Shown here one piece after another: positions 1 to 8,882 of a DNA stretch of 64,000 bases. The notes below the pieces were generated by a model that saw nothing but the letters and a program-made list of their open reading frames with translations, did not search any database and was not told the DNA's origin. The stretch is from Maricaulis sp034659015. Its GTDB lineage: Bacteria > Pseudomonadota > Alphaproteobacteria > Caulobacterales > Maricaulaceae. The first letter of the stretch is position 1; each line of letters opens with the position of its first letter. The stretch spans positions 178,234 to 242,233 of the forward strand of contig JAYEGL010000012.1 in NCBI GenBank assembly GCA_034659015.1, in the 5' to 3' direction. The translations under genes were made by a program, and so were the position numbers.

Positions 1-376
1 CGGAGATCATGCGCGGCAGGATGGATTTTTTCTGCTCTTCGGAACCGTACTGGATGACGTAGGGCGCGATGATGGAATTGTGCAGGCCCACGCCCCAGCC
101 GCTGGCGCCGACTTCGGCCCCGGCGGTGTGGAAGACGTATTCATGGCCCCAGTCGCCGCCGGCTCCGCCGTATTCCTCGGGCACGGAGGGGCACAGGATC
201 CCCGCCTCGCCGGCCTTGGTCCAGACCTCGCGATCGACCATGCCCTCCTTTTCCCAGCGCTCGGCGTTTGGCACGCATTCCTTCGCCATGAAACCGCGCA
301 CGGCGTCCTCGAAAATGCGCACGTCCTCGCGCTCGAGAAACTCGGGCCTGGGTACGTTGAGCGGGTCCTGAAACAT
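1..376 (-). CDS. Acyl-CoA dehydrogenase, N-terminal part (runs off the window)
   Basis: This is the first ~125 residues of an acyl-CoA dehydrogenase, the FAD enzyme that makes 2-enoyl-CoA in beta-oxidation or branched-chain degradation. The visible part is the N-terminal helical domain, including the family-typical stretch GILCPSVPEEYGGAGGDWGH and, further on, the EEQKKSILPRM segment. The ATG lies at 374-376 behind a strong GGGGAGGA ribosome site. The gene is 137 bp downstream of a second acyl-CoA dehydrogenase on the same strand, probably in one operon. The C-terminal part with the catalytic Glu is outside the window, so substrate class cannot be judged. Confidence 0.9.
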   Translation of the reverse strand, partial: MFQDPLNVPRPEFLEREDVRIFEDAVRGFMAKECVPNAERWEKEGMVDREVWTKAGEAGILCPSVPEEYGGAGGDWGHEYVFHTAGAEVGASGWGVGLHNSIIAPYVIQYGSEEQKKSILPRMIS

Positions 377-513
377 GTAAGCGTCCTCCCCAGAACGTCT
401 TGGTGACGGGCCGCCTGTTGTTTCGCGCGCCCTTTATCAACCGGAGTGAAGGGGCGGGCCGCTCTCTTTGCCGGAACGGTCCCGCCGAAAAATGCGTGTC
501 GGTCAGTGTGCGC

Positions 514-2304
514 CTAGAAGGCCTCTTCCTCCAGCGCCATCATCGAATCCGCACCGGCCTCGACCTTGGCCAGATGCATGGCCGCTTCCGGGACCCAGCG
601 GTCCAGGAAATAGCGGCCGGTCGTCAGCTTGGCGGCATAGATCGGATCGGTCTCGCCGGCGGCGATCCTGGCCGAGGCGACCTTGGCCATCTTGGCCCAC
701 ATGTAGGCCAGGCAGGTCAGGCCGAACAGGTTGAGATAGTCGTGGCTGCCTGCGCCGGCATGGTCGAAATTGTTCAGCGCATTGTTCATCAGCCAGTCGG
801 TGGCCTGTTTCAGCTTGCCCTTGCAGTCGGCCACGGCGTCGACGAAGGGCTGGGTCTCGTCATTCCCGCCCTCGGCGACGAAGGCATCGATCTCGGCGAA
901 GAAGGTCGTGATCGGGCGCATGCCGTTCATCGCCAGCTTGCGGCCCACCAGGTCGAGCGCCTGGATGCCGTTCGTGCCTTCATAGATCAGGGTGATACGG
1001 GCGTCGCGCAGCAGCTGGGAGGCACCCCACTCCTCGGTGAAGCCGGACCCGCCGTGCACCTGAAGGCCGTTGGACACCATGTCGAAACCCTTGCCGGTGA
1101 GGTAGGATTTCACGATCGGGGTGAGCAGCGCCATGTAGTCGCCGGCCTTTTCGCGCGTGGCGGCGTCGTCGGACTTCTCTTCCAGATCGCCCTGCAGCGC
1201 GGTCCACAGCGCAAAACACCGCGCCGCTTCCACGAAGCATTTCTGGTCCATCAGCATGCGCCGCACATCCGGGTGCACGATGATCGGGTCGGCCGGGCCG
1301 TCCTGGTTCTTCGGACCGGTGAGCGAGCGGCCCTGCAGGCGGTCCTTCGCGAAGGCCAGGGATTGCTGATAGGCGGTCTCGGCGATGGCATAGCCCTGCA
1401 GCCCGACCCCCAGCCGGGCCTCGTTCATCATGATGAACATGACTTTGAGACCCTTGTTCTCCTCGCCGACCAGCCAGCCGGTCGCCTCGTCATAGTCCAT
1501 GACGCAGGTGGCATTGCCGTGAATGCCCATCTTCTCTTCCAGGCCGCCGCATTTGAGCGTGTTGCGCTCGCCCGGATCGCCGTTCTCGTCGGGAATGAAT
1601 TTCGGCACCACGAAGAGCGAGATCCCCTTCACGCCCTCCGGCGCACCCTCGATGCGCGCCAGAACGAGGTGGACGATATTCTCGGCCATGTCGTGCTCGC
1701 CGGAGGAGATCCAGATCTTCTGGCCGGTGATCTTGTAGCTGCCGTCCGCCTGGGGCACGGCCTTGGTGCGCAACAGGCCCAGATCCGTGCCGCAATGCGG
1801 CTCGGTCAGGTTCATCGTGCCGCCCCACTGGCAGGAGATCATCTTGGGCAGGTAGAGCTGTTTCTGCTCGTCCGTCCCGGCGGCGGTCAGCGCGGCCGCG
1901 GCGCCCAGGGTGAGGCCCGGATACATGCCGAAGGCCATGTTGGCCGAGGACACCATCTCGTTGAAGGCGAGATTGAGCACGTGCGGCAGACCCTGGCCGC
2001 CATATTCCGGGTCCGAGGACAAGGCCGTCCAGCCGCCTTCGGACATCTGCTTGAACGCGTCCTTGAAGCCGGCCGGCGTGGTGACATTGCCGTCCGTGTC
2101 GCGCTTGCAGCCTTCCACATCGCCGACCTTGTTCAGCGGCGCCAGCACGCCTTCGGTGAACTTGGCGCCCTCCTCCAGGATGGCGTCGACCGTGTCGGCA
2201 TCGGCTTCGGCGAAACCGGGCAGGTTCGAATACTGGGTGATGTTGAGCACGTCATGCAGGACGAAACGCTGGTCGCGGACCGGGGCGCTGTAGGAGGCGG
2301 TCAT
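514..2304 (-). CDS. Acyl-CoA dehydrogenase, DmdC-type (about 596 aa)
   Basis: FAD-dependent acyl-CoA dehydrogenase of the long (~600 aa) class that includes 3-methylmercaptopropionyl-CoA dehydrogenase DmdC. The N-terminus reads MTASYSAPVRDQRFVLHDVL, typical of that class. The middle carries MNLTEPHCGTDLGLLRTKA and KIWISSGEHDM (FAD/substrate loop), and the C-terminal half has the LLRDARITLIYEGTNGIQAL segment, followed by the extra C-terminal domain of this class. The ATG at 2302-2304 sits behind GGAG; a longer upstream extension of the frame lacks family resemblance. It is downstream of a MerR regulator. Whether it truly acts on DMSP-derived or ordinary acyl-CoAs cannot be told from sequence. 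Confidence 0.93.
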   Translation of the reverse strand: MTASYSAPVRDQRFVLHDVLNITQYSNLPGFAEADADTVDAILEEGAKFTEGVLAPLNKVGDVEGCKRDTDGNVTTPAGFKDAFKQMSEGGWTALSSDPEYGGQGLPHVLNLAFNEMVSSANMAFGMYPGLTLGAAAALTAAGTDEQKQLYLPKMISCQWGGTMNLTEPHCGTDLGLLRTKAVPQADGSYKITGQKIWISSGEHDMAENIVHLVLARIEGAPEGVKGISLFVVPKFIPDENGDPGERNTLKCGGLEEKMGIHGNATCVMDYDEATGWLVGEENKGLKVMFIMMNEARLGVGLQGYAIAETAYQQSLAFAKDRLQGRSLTGPKNQDGPADPIIVHPDVRRMLMDQKCFVEAARCFALWTALQGDLEEKSDDAATREKAGDYMALLTPIVKSYLTGKGFDMVSNGLQVHGGSGFTEEWGASQLLRDARITLIYEGTNGIQALDLVGRKLAMNGMRPITTFFAEIDAFVAEGGNDETQPFVDAVADCKGKLKQATDWLMNNALNNFDHAGAGSHDYLNLFGLTCLAYMWAKMAKVASARIAAGETDPIYAAKLTTGRYFLDRWVPEAAMHLAKVEAGADSMMALEEEAF

Positions 2305-2359
2305 GTGTGGATCTCCGAACGGGCGTGGTGTGGATCTCGGGGTTGCTGTGTTCTGTGGG

Positions 2360-2842
2360 CTAGCCGGCACTGGCTCCGGACCAGGGGTCGAGCCGGGCCT
2401 GGGCCAGCGCCTCGAAGGCGCGGGCCCGGCGGCGGACATCGTCCGGCGGGGTGCGGTCTTCCAGGCGCTCGCGCATCCAGTCGAGCCCGGCCTGAAGCTC
2501 GGCAATGGCGCGTTCGACATCCTCGCGCTGGCGCTTGAGCACCTCGATGCGGCTGACGAAACGGTCGATCGCCGGCTCCAGCCGCTCGCGGCCGCCGCGG
2601 TCGATCGCCTCCAGGTCGAGGATTTCCTTGATCTCGTCGAGGGCGAAGCCGACGCGCTTGCCGCGCAGGATGAGCTCGACGCGCGCCCGGTCGGCGGCGG
2701 AATAGATCCGCGAGGCCCCGCGGCGCTCGGGGGTGATCATCCCCTTCTGTTCGTAAAAGCGCAGCGTGCGCGGCGTGACGCCGAACTCCTCGGCGAGTTC
2801 GCGGATGGTGAATTCGGAATCGGGCGCGACCGGCTTGACCAT
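2360..2842 (-). CDS. MerR-family transcriptional regulator (LiuR-like context)
   Basis: A 160-residue MerR-type activator/repressor. Residues ~10-80 are the winged helix domain (FTIRELAEEFGVTPRTLRFY, then IYSAADRARVELILRGKRVG), followed by a long dimerisation helix (~85-135). There is no Cys pair for metal binding. It lies 55 bp upstream of, and in line with, two acyl-CoA dehydrogenase genes. This matches MerR/LiuR-type control of branched-chain or fatty acid degradation in proteobacteria; that role is inferred from context. A TTACG-N10-CGTAA dyad lies 21 bp upstream of its start. Confidence 0.88.
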   Translation of the reverse strand: MVKPVAPDSEFTIRELAEEFGVTPRTLRFYEQKGMITPERRGASRIYSAADRARVELILRGKRVGFALDEIKEILDLEAIDRGGRERLEPAIDRFVSRIEVLKRQREDVERAIAELQAGLDWMRERLEDRTPPDDVRRRARAFEALAQARLDPWSGASAG

Positions 2843-2863
2843 GGGTGAATGGTGTTCACAAAC

Positions 2864-2883
2864 TTACGCGAACGTCAACGTAA
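2864..2883. promoter_or_regulatory. Dyad TTACG-N10-CGTAA, candidate MerR operator
   Basis: An inverted repeat with arms TTACG (2864-2868) and CGTAA (2879-2883) lies in the divergent intergenic region between the MerR gene (start 2842) and the secreted protein gene (start 2963). Length and position suit a MerR dimer and an autoregulated promoter. The resemblance to published LiuR-type TTTACG/CGTAAA sites is from memory and was not checked. Confidence 0.45.
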
Positions 2884-2962
2884 AAGATATCGTCTGGGGC
2901 GATTCCGTGGCAGACCTGCCTTTGCCCTTCCATCGGGCCGTCACACGCGGCACAGTCGGACC

Positions 2963-4582
2963 ATGCTGAAACTCGATCGTCGTGCCGCGTCCGCCCTCGG
3001 GGGCCTGTCCGTCCTGCTCCTGCCCGCCTCCGGCGCGCTGGCCTTTCAGGACACCGCCCCGACGCCCGATCCGGGCTTTTCCATCTTCGCCCCCGAGGCC
3101 GAGGAGGAGAGTGCCGATGCTGCGCCAGCCCCGGGGGATGACGGCGAAACCGTGCTGCAAGCCGAAGTCGGCCCGGCCGGCCCCTGGCTCGACCGCGAGA
3201 CCTATCTGGCCATGCGGGGCGGGCGCGACGATACGGTGATCCGGACCCGCTGGCGCATCGAGACGACGTCGCTGGAGGGCGAGGCCCTGTCCAGCGACCA
3301 GCGCGAGATCGTGATCGGCGACGGCTATACCACCGAGCCCGGTTCCAGCGGGGACCGGACGGTGCACGATTTCGCGACCGGCCGCATTCTCACCCGGGTC
3401 CAGTCGCTGGACGGGCCGGTCATGCGCAACACGCCGATCGTCGCCCATGTACACCGCCAGATGAACACCTTCGCCTACTACACCCGGGGCGGCGAGCTGG
3501 AAGAGGTCACCGGACCCGGCGGCGTGCAATTCGAACGCTTCTGGATCGAAGCGGCCATGGGCGTGCGGCTGGCCGATGCGGACATGCGGATCGAAACCGG
3601 CGAGGACGGCCATACCGGCGTGCGCCGCTCCGAACTGGGCAGCGAAATCTTCGGCTTCGACAGCGACGGCACGGGTCGCCCGGACCAGGCCGCCCTGTTC
3701 CGCGCCTGGATGCGTCACAACCTGGCGATCCACCCCGATGCGCTGGCCGCCCTCGATCCCGAGGCCGGGATACCGGAAAGCTTCAGCTTCCTCGTCTTCA
3801 GCCCGAGCAGTCCGGAAGGCCGCCGCGAAACCTGGACCCGGCTGAGCGCCAATGAGGGCGAGACCGCCTTTCCCTGGCCGGAAAACATCCCGCCCGCTCC
3901 GGCGGAAGGCTATGAGGTGGCCGATCCGGCCGTCACCCGGCTGCTGGCCTCCGGCCTCGACGCGATCGCGGCGCCGGATGCGGCCCGCCCCACCGACAGC
4001 ACATTCATCGCCGCCGCCCAGGCCGCCCAGCGCCGCGCCGACCATGCCGGCGCTTATCTCGCGCTTCAGCAGGCCGAATATCATGCCGGCCCGTGCCGCC
4101 CCCAGAGCGACCGCGCCCTGTGCACGCGCAAGAGCCAGATCACGGCGGCCGGAATCGGCAATACCGGGTTCGAGACGCTCGCGGGCGCCATGGCCGACCT
4201 GGAGGAGGACCCGGCCGCCGCGCTGGAGGTATTCCGCACCCATCTGCACCGCGAAGCCTTCGCCGGCGCGGCCGCCAACATGCTGGCCGCCCGGAGCGTT
4301 GCAGCCCTGCGCGCAAACGATGCCGGGGCCGCACCGGACCTGGACCCGCTGGTCCTTTTTGCCGCCAGCGCGGAGGACGCCCCCCACGCGCCGCTGACCT
4401 ATTGGCATGCCGGCCGGTATGCAGCGAGCATCGGCGACGTCGAATCGGCCTGGCTGCTGTTCGACATTGCGCGCGGCCTCGTCACGTCGGACGTCCTGAC
4501 GATCGACCGGGAGGCAAGGGCAATGCATGAGCAATTGCGGACGCTTGCCCCGGGTTTCTTCGGCCCCGCCGCACAGCGTTAA
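2963..4582 (+). CDS. Secreted protein of unknown function (539 aa)
   Basis: Residues 1-22 form a signal peptide (LGGLSVLLLPASGALA, cleavage before FQD). The mature protein is acidic, starts with a Pro/Glu/Asp-rich linker, then a beta-rich segment around residues 75-290 and an Ala-rich helical C-terminal half with repeat-like helices (for example AAQAAQRRADHAGAYLALQ). I do not recognise a named family. The frame is open upstream to 2849, but the signal peptide fixes the start at the ATG at 2963. It is divergent from the MerR gene and upstream of podJ, with no clear operon partner. Periplasmic location is inferred. Confidence 0.75.
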   Translation: MLKLDRRAASALGGLSVLLLPASGALAFQDTAPTPDPGFSIFAPEAEEESADAAPAPGDDGETVLQAEVGPAGPWLDRETYLAMRGGRDDTVIRTRWRIETTSLEGEALSSDQREIVIGDGYTTEPGSSGDRTVHDFATGRILTRVQSLDGPVMRNTPIVAHVHRQMNTFAYYTRGGELEEVTGPGGVQFERFWIEAAMGVRLADADMRIETGEDGHTGVRRSELGSEIFGFDSDGTGRPDQAALFRAWMRHNLAIHPDALAALDPEAGIPESFSFLVFSPSSPEGRRETWTRLSANEGETAFPWPENIPPAPAEGYEVADPAVTRLLASGLDAIAAPDAARPTDSTFIAAAQAAQRRADHAGAYLALQQAEYHAGPCRPQSDRALCTRKSQITAAGIGNTGFETLAGAMADLEEDPAAALEVFRTHLHREAFAGAAANMLAARSVAALRANDAGAAPDLDPLVLFAASAEDAPHAPLTYWHAGRYAASIGDVESAWLLFDIARGLVTSDVLTIDREARAMHEQLRTLAPGFFGPAAQR

Positions 4583-4616
4583 TACCGTAATCCACACATT
4601 TTACGACGCGTTAACC

Positions 4617-4639
4617 GAGTCAGAGCCTTGTGTTGACTC
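4617..4639. promoter_or_regulatory. Two GANTC methylation sites upstream of podJ
   Basis: GAGTC at 4617-4621 and GACTC at 4635-4639 are two CcrM-type GANTC sites 18 bp apart in the 188-bp gap before podJ. In Caulobacter, podJ is among the genes controlled through GANTC methylation and GcrA; that is established for Caulobacter and inferred here. Confidence 0.5.
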
Positions 4640-4710
4640 AGGAAATTGGCCTGTGGGTCGAGCCCTGCGATTCGGTGTGGAAACACTACATCTTGGGTCC
4701 ACTGCCTTGG

Positions 4711-4726
4711 TTTACACTATATTAAC
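4711..4726 (+). promoter_or_regulatory. CtrA-like box TTTA-N7-TTAAC upstream of podJ
   Basis: TTTA (4711-4714), seven bases, then TTAAC (4722-4726) is one mismatch from the CtrA consensus TTAA-N7-TTAAC. It overlaps a TATATT hexamer (4718-4723) that could be the -10 element and ends 45 bp before the chosen podJ start. Confidence 0.45.
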
Positions 4727-4770
4727 CGCGGAATAGCGTGGAGCGGTTGGCTTTGAGCGAGCGATTCGGA

Positions 4771-7700
4771 ATGTCGTCCAGTGGTCCTTGGAGCGTGAAG
4801 GGGATCGATCCCCGCGCCCGGGCGCGCGCCAAGTCTGCCGCGCGGCGGGAAGGACTGACTCTGGGCGAATGGATCAACCGGGTCATCCTCGACGGCTCCG
4901 ACCCCTCCAATCCGGAATGGGACGATGCGCTGGAAGCCTATCCCGGCTTCGGCGGCGGCTCCGCGCTGAGCGAGGAGGATGACCGCCTCCTGCGCGCCAT
5001 GGTGAACCGGCTGACCGAGCGCGTGGAAAGCTCGGAGAAGATGTCGGCCCGCACGCTCAGCGGTCTGGACAAGGCGATCACCCAGCTCGCCGACAAGATC
5101 ACCAAGACCGGCGAACGCCACAGTGCGGAAATCGCCAACACCCAGAAAGGCCTCGACAAGGTCCGCAAGAGCCAGGACGAGCTGGGTGACCGGGTCCGCT
5201 CGCTGGAGAGCGCGCCGGCAGGCTCCGGTTCGAGCGAAGATGTGCGCGCCGTCGAGACCACGATCATGAAGCTGGCGCGCCGGCTCTACGAGCACGAGAA
5301 CGACACCGCCGCGCGCCTGCACGCCGTCGACGAGGATACGCGCTCGGCGTCGGAATCCCTCGATGCCCGGCTGGCACGACTGGAATCCCGCACCGAGGAC
5401 AATGCCGACCGCAACCGCCAGCGCGACGACGAGACCGCCCGCACGCTCAGCGGCCTGCGCACCGCGACCGAGACGCTGAAGGCCCGTGTGGAAGGCGCCG
5501 AGCGCATCACCAATGACGCCGCGCGCGCCCTGGAAAGCTCTGTCTCCCGCCTCGACGACCGGCTGCGCCAGCTGGAAACCCGCAATTCCGGCGACGCGGT
5601 GGATCTGGAACGGCGCTTCGAGCGCCTGTCGGACGATGTCGCTCGCGCCATCGCCGATACCCGCTCCCAGGTTGCCCAGGCCGTGTCCGGCGCCGCCTCC
5701 GAACCGCGCATCGACCGGCTCGAGGATGCCCTCACCCGGGCGCTGAGCCGGATGGACGATGCGGAACGCCGCCAGGGCGACAGCATGTCCAAGCTGGGCC
5801 AGGAGATCACCAAGCTGGCCGGCGCCATCGACCGCCGCCTGACCGAGAGCGAGCGCCGCGCCGCCGATGCGCTGCGCGAAAGCCAGTCCGAACACAAGAT
5901 CGACCGCCGCCTCGACGAGGTGCGCCAGGAGAACCGCGACGCCATCAAGCGCATGGGCGAGGACGTCACGCGGCTCGGACGCTCGCTGGCAGACCGGATC
6001 GAGAAGTCCGAGGCGCGCGCCAGTTCGGTCGTCGAGACCGCCACCGACCGCATGGCGGAGATGATCGACAAGTTCGACAGCCAGCGCCAGTCCCGCGAGG
6101 AAGATCTCGAGGACCGCCTGCGCCAGTCCGAGGAACGCACCGCCAAGCGCATCGAGGACGCGCTGGGCGGCGTCCAGGAACGCATGGCCGCCGTGCGTTC
6201 GGAAACCGAAGAGGCGCTGTCCCCGGTCCAGCGGGCGATGTCGGCCCTGGCCGACCGGCTGGAAGCCATCGAGAGCCGCACCGCCCCGCCGGCCGACGAA
6301 ACGCCCGAAGCCGAGGAGGCCGTCGAGGACGAGATCGATTTCGACACGCCGCTCGGCCCGCCGCCCCAGGCCGAAACCCCGGTCGGCGCGTTCGATCCGG
6401 GCGAAGCCGACCCCTTCCTCGCCGAGGCCGAAGCGCGGCCCGCCGAGCCGGCACCGCGCCCGGCGCCCAAGCCGCAGCGTGCCGCACCCGCCCAGGCGCA
6501 ACCGGCGCCTGCCGCCGTTCAGGCCCGGCCCCAGCAACCGGCGCGCAAACCGCGCCCGTCCGGCAAGCTGGGTGCCACGGCCGATGCCGATTTCCTCGCC
6601 GCCGCACGCGAACGCACGCGCTCGACCGCCTACACCCAGACACCGGATGCGCCCGGCCGCCCCTCGCGCCTGGGACGGATCGCGCTTTACGCCCTGCCGG
6701 TCGTGGCGCTGATCATGCTGTCCGGCGCCGGCGTGATCCTGGTCTGGGAGGCCATCCAGGGCGACGCCGAACGCCAGGCGGCCAGCGCCGGGGTCGAGCG
6801 TGATTTCATCGCCCAGGTCGAGGCCGGTTTCTCCAGCGAGACCGAAACGCCGGCTGCGCCGCAAGCCGCCGGAGATGCGGCCGGGAATACGGCCGGGAAT
6901 ACGGCCGGGAATACGGGCGGCGAGACGGCCGGCACCGATGCCGCCCCGCAAACGGCAGAGGCACAGACCGGCGCGTCCACGCAGACCGCACCCGGACCGC
7001 AGAGCGAACCGGCCACGCCGCCGGCCAATGCCGTTGCGGATGCCTCCGGCACGGTCGTGCCTGCCGAGCCCGACACGTCGTCCGCACCCGCCACGTCCGC
7101 GCCGGCGAGCAGCCGCAATTCCGGCCGCACCACGCTGGAAGGCGCGGCCTCGGAAGGCCATCCGGTGGCGCGCTATCAGCTGGGCCTGCAGGCGCTGGAA
7201 AACGGCGATGCGGAAACCGCCGCCATCCTGCTGCGCCGGGCCGCCGAACAGGGCGTGCCCGCCGCGCAATACCGGTTCGCCAAACTGCTGGAGACCGGCG
7301 AGGGCGTGGATCAGGATCTGGAAGCCGCGCGGCGCTGGACCGAGCGCGCGGCCAATGCCGGTCATCGCCGCGCCATGCACAATCTGGGCGTCATGTACTA
7401 TTATGGCACCGGCGTGGCGGAGAATATCGAGACCGCGGCGCGCTGGTTCCAGGAGGCCGCCTTGCTCGGACTGCGGGATTCCCAATTCAATCTCGCCCTG
7501 CTCTACGAGACGGGCGACGGCGTGCCGCTGAGCCTGCCCGACGCCTATGCCTGGTTCACCATCGCCGGCCAGACCGGCAGCGACCCGACCGCCGGGGAAC
7601 GCGCCGCCAATGTCGCCGAACGCCTCGAGCCGCAAGCGCTGGAAGAGGCCCGCGCCACGGCAGAGGGCTTCACGCCCCGCCCGATCGATGCGGAGGCCAA

Positions 7701-7935
7701 TGGCCTCTATCGCGACCTGCCCTGGGACCGCACGGCGACAACGGATATCGCCCAGGTGCGCCGCGCCCAGGGCTTCCTCTCGGTGCTGGGCTATTCGCCG
7801 GGCCCGATCGACGGACAAATGGGCGATCGCACCCGCGACGCCATCATGGCCTTCGAGGCCGACCAGGGACTGCCCCGCACCGGACGCGTCGACGCCGTTC
7901 TGATCGAACGGCTCGAGCGGGCGGCGGCGAGCTAG
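4771..7935 (+). CDS. podJ: PodJ-like polar localisation protein with Sel1 repeats and peptidoglycan-binding domain
   Basis: A 1054-residue polarity protein (Caulobacter PodJ is about 974 aa). It opens with MSSSGPWSVKGIDPRARARA, the conserved PodJ N-terminus, then LTLGEWINRVIL. Residues ~70-510 are heptad-rich coiled coil, ~515-630 a Pro/Ala linker, and ~636-658 one membrane helix (ALYALPVVALIMLSGAGVIL). The periplasmic part has an Ala/Asn/Thr linker with three AGNT units, Sel1/TPR repeats (~785-950, e.g. MHNLGVMYYYGTGV) and a C-terminal peptidoglycan-binding domain (~975-1054, LSVLGYSPGPIDGQMGDRTR). A GTG at 4738 could add 11 residues; I prefer the ATG that matches the conserved start. The role is organising the old pole for flagellum, pilus and holdfast assembly. 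Confidence 0.9.
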   Translation: MSSSGPWSVKGIDPRARARAKSAARREGLTLGEWINRVILDGSDPSNPEWDDALEAYPGFGGGSALSEEDDRLLRAMVNRLTERVESSEKMSARTLSGLDKAITQLADKITKTGERHSAEIANTQKGLDKVRKSQDELGDRVRSLESAPAGSGSSEDVRAVETTIMKLARRLYEHENDTAARLHAVDEDTRSASESLDARLARLESRTEDNADRNRQRDDETARTLSGLRTATETLKARVEGAERITNDAARALESSVSRLDDRLRQLETRNSGDAVDLERRFERLSDDVARAIADTRSQVAQAVSGAASEPRIDRLEDALTRALSRMDDAERRQGDSMSKLGQEITKLAGAIDRRLTESERRAADALRESQSEHKIDRRLDEVRQENRDAIKRMGEDVTRLGRSLADRIEKSEARASSVVETATDRMAEMIDKFDSQRQSREEDLEDRLRQSEERTAKRIEDALGGVQERMAAVRSETEEALSPVQRAMSALADRLEAIESRTAPPADETPEAEEAVEDEIDFDTPLGPPPQAETPVGAFDPGEADPFLAEAEARPAEPAPRPAPKPQRAAPAQAQPAPAAVQARPQQPARKPRPSGKLGATADADFLAAARERTRSTAYTQTPDAPGRPSRLGRIALYALPVVALIMLSGAGVILVWEAIQGDAERQAASAGVERDFIAQVEAGFSSETETPAAPQAAGDAAGNTAGNTAGNTGGETAGTDAAPQTAEAQTGASTQTAPGPQSEPATPPANAVADASGTVVPAEPDTSSAPATSAPASSRNSGRTTLEGAASEGHPVARYQLGLQALENGDAETAAILLRRAAEQGVPAAQYRFAKLLETGEGVDQDLEAARRWTERAANAGHRRAMHNLGVMYYYGTGVAENIETAARWFQEAALLGLRDSQFNLALLYETGDGVPLSLPDAYAWFTIAGQTGSDPTAGERAANVAERLEPQALEEARATAEGFTPRPIDAEANGLYRDLPWDRTATTDIAQVRRAQGFLSVLGYSPGPIDGQMGDRTRDAIMAFEADQGLPRTGRVDAVLIERLERAAAS
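6879..6914 (+). repeat. Three perfect 12-bp tandem repeats inside podJ
   Basis: The unit GGCCGGGAATAC occurs three times head to tail, encoding AGNT repeats in the periplasmic linker of PodJ between the membrane helix and the Sel1 repeats. The reading frame is kept, so copy-number change would only alter linker length. Confidence 0.9.
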
Positions 7936-7942
7936 TCCGGCG

Positions 7943-8881
7943 GTGCAGATCTACCTTCCGATCGCGGAAATCTCGGTCAATGTATTTCTGCTGCTCGGTC
8001 TTGGCGCCGGTGTCGGCTTTCTCTCGGGCATGTTCGGGGTCGGCGGCGGCTTCCTGATGACCCCGCTGCTCTTCTTCATCGGCATCCCGCCGGCCGTCGC
8101 CGTGTCGACGGAAGCCAACCAGATCGTCGCCTCCTCGGCCTCCGGCGCGCTGGCCCACTGGCGGCGCCGGACACTGGACGCGAAAATGGGCGGCCTGCTG
8201 CTCGTCGGCGGCGCCTCCGGCTCGATCTTCGGCGTCCAGCTCTTCGCTTTCCTTCGCAGCCTGGGCCAGATCGATCTCATCATCTCGCTGAGCTATGTCG
8301 GCTTTCTGGGCATTGTCGGCGGACTGATGTTCTTCGAGAGCGCCCGCGCCATCTGGCGCCGCAGCCGCGGCGACCAGCGCCGGTCGGGTGTCGGAACCGG
8401 CCGCCGCAAGCGCGGCTGGATCGACCGTCTGCCCTTCAAGATGCGCTTCCCGACCTCGGGCCTCTACATCTCGGTCATCCCGCCGGTTGTGATCGGCTTC
8501 TTCGTCGGCACGCTGGCGGCCATCATGGGCGTGGGCGGCGGTTTCGTGATGGTGCCGGCGATGATCTACATCCTGCGCATGCCGACCAATGTCGTGGTCG
8601 GCACCTCGCTCTTCCAGATCCTGTTCGTCACCGCGCTGACCACCGTGCTGCAGGCCGGGCAGAACCAGACGGTGGATATCGTGCTGGCCATGCTGCTCAC
8701 CGTCGGCGGCGTGGTGGGCGCCCAGTTCGGCGCCCGCGCCGGCCGGCATATCAAGGCCGAGGAATTGCGCGCCCTGCTCGCCTTCATGGTCGTCGCTGTC
8801 TGTCTCAAGCTGGGCTGGGACCTTGTCGTCACCCCGGCAGACCTGTTCGAGGTCCTCGGCCAGGACGGGAGCGCGCACTGA
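7943..8881 (+). CDS. TSUP-family (TauE/SafE) membrane transporter
   Basis: A 312-residue polytopic inner-membrane protein of the TauE/SafE family, which exports sulfite or organosulfur anions. Two homologous halves are visible, each with a Gly-rich motif: GFLSGMFGVGGGFLMTPLLF near the N-terminus and AAIMGVGGGFVMVPAMIYIL in the second half, separated by a basic cytoplasmic loop (IWRRSRGDQRR). The start is a GTG seven bases after the podJ stop. It is followed within one base by the TIGR02186-type gene, a pairing common in alphaproteobacteria. The actual substrate is unknown. Confidence 0.88.
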   Translation: MQIYLPIAEISVNVFLLLGLGAGVGFLSGMFGVGGGFLMTPLLFFIGIPPAVAVSTEANQIVASSASGALAHWRRRTLDAKMGGLLLVGGASGSIFGVQLFAFLRSLGQIDLIISLSYVGFLGIVGGLMFFESARAIWRRSRGDQRRSGVGTGRRKRGWIDRLPFKMRFPTSGLYISVIPPVVIGFFVGTLAAIMGVGGGFVMVPAMIYILRMPTNVVVGTSLFQILFVTALTTVLQAGQNQTVDIVLAMLLTVGGVVGAQFGARAGRHIKAEELRALLAFMVVAVCLKLGWDLVVTPADLFEVLGQDGSAH

Positions 8882-8882
8882 C

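Noticed and set aside
400..2538. 712-codon plus-strand frame opposite the DmdC-type gene
   Set aside because: It is antisense to a clear acyl-CoA dehydrogenase and its translation is His/Arg/Gly-rich without family motifs; a high-GC shadow frame.
4717..7818. 1033-codon minus-strand frame opposite podJ
   Set aside because: Shadow frame of the Ala/Glu/Arg-rich coiled-coil coding sequence; low-complexity Gly/Arg translation and no ribosome site.
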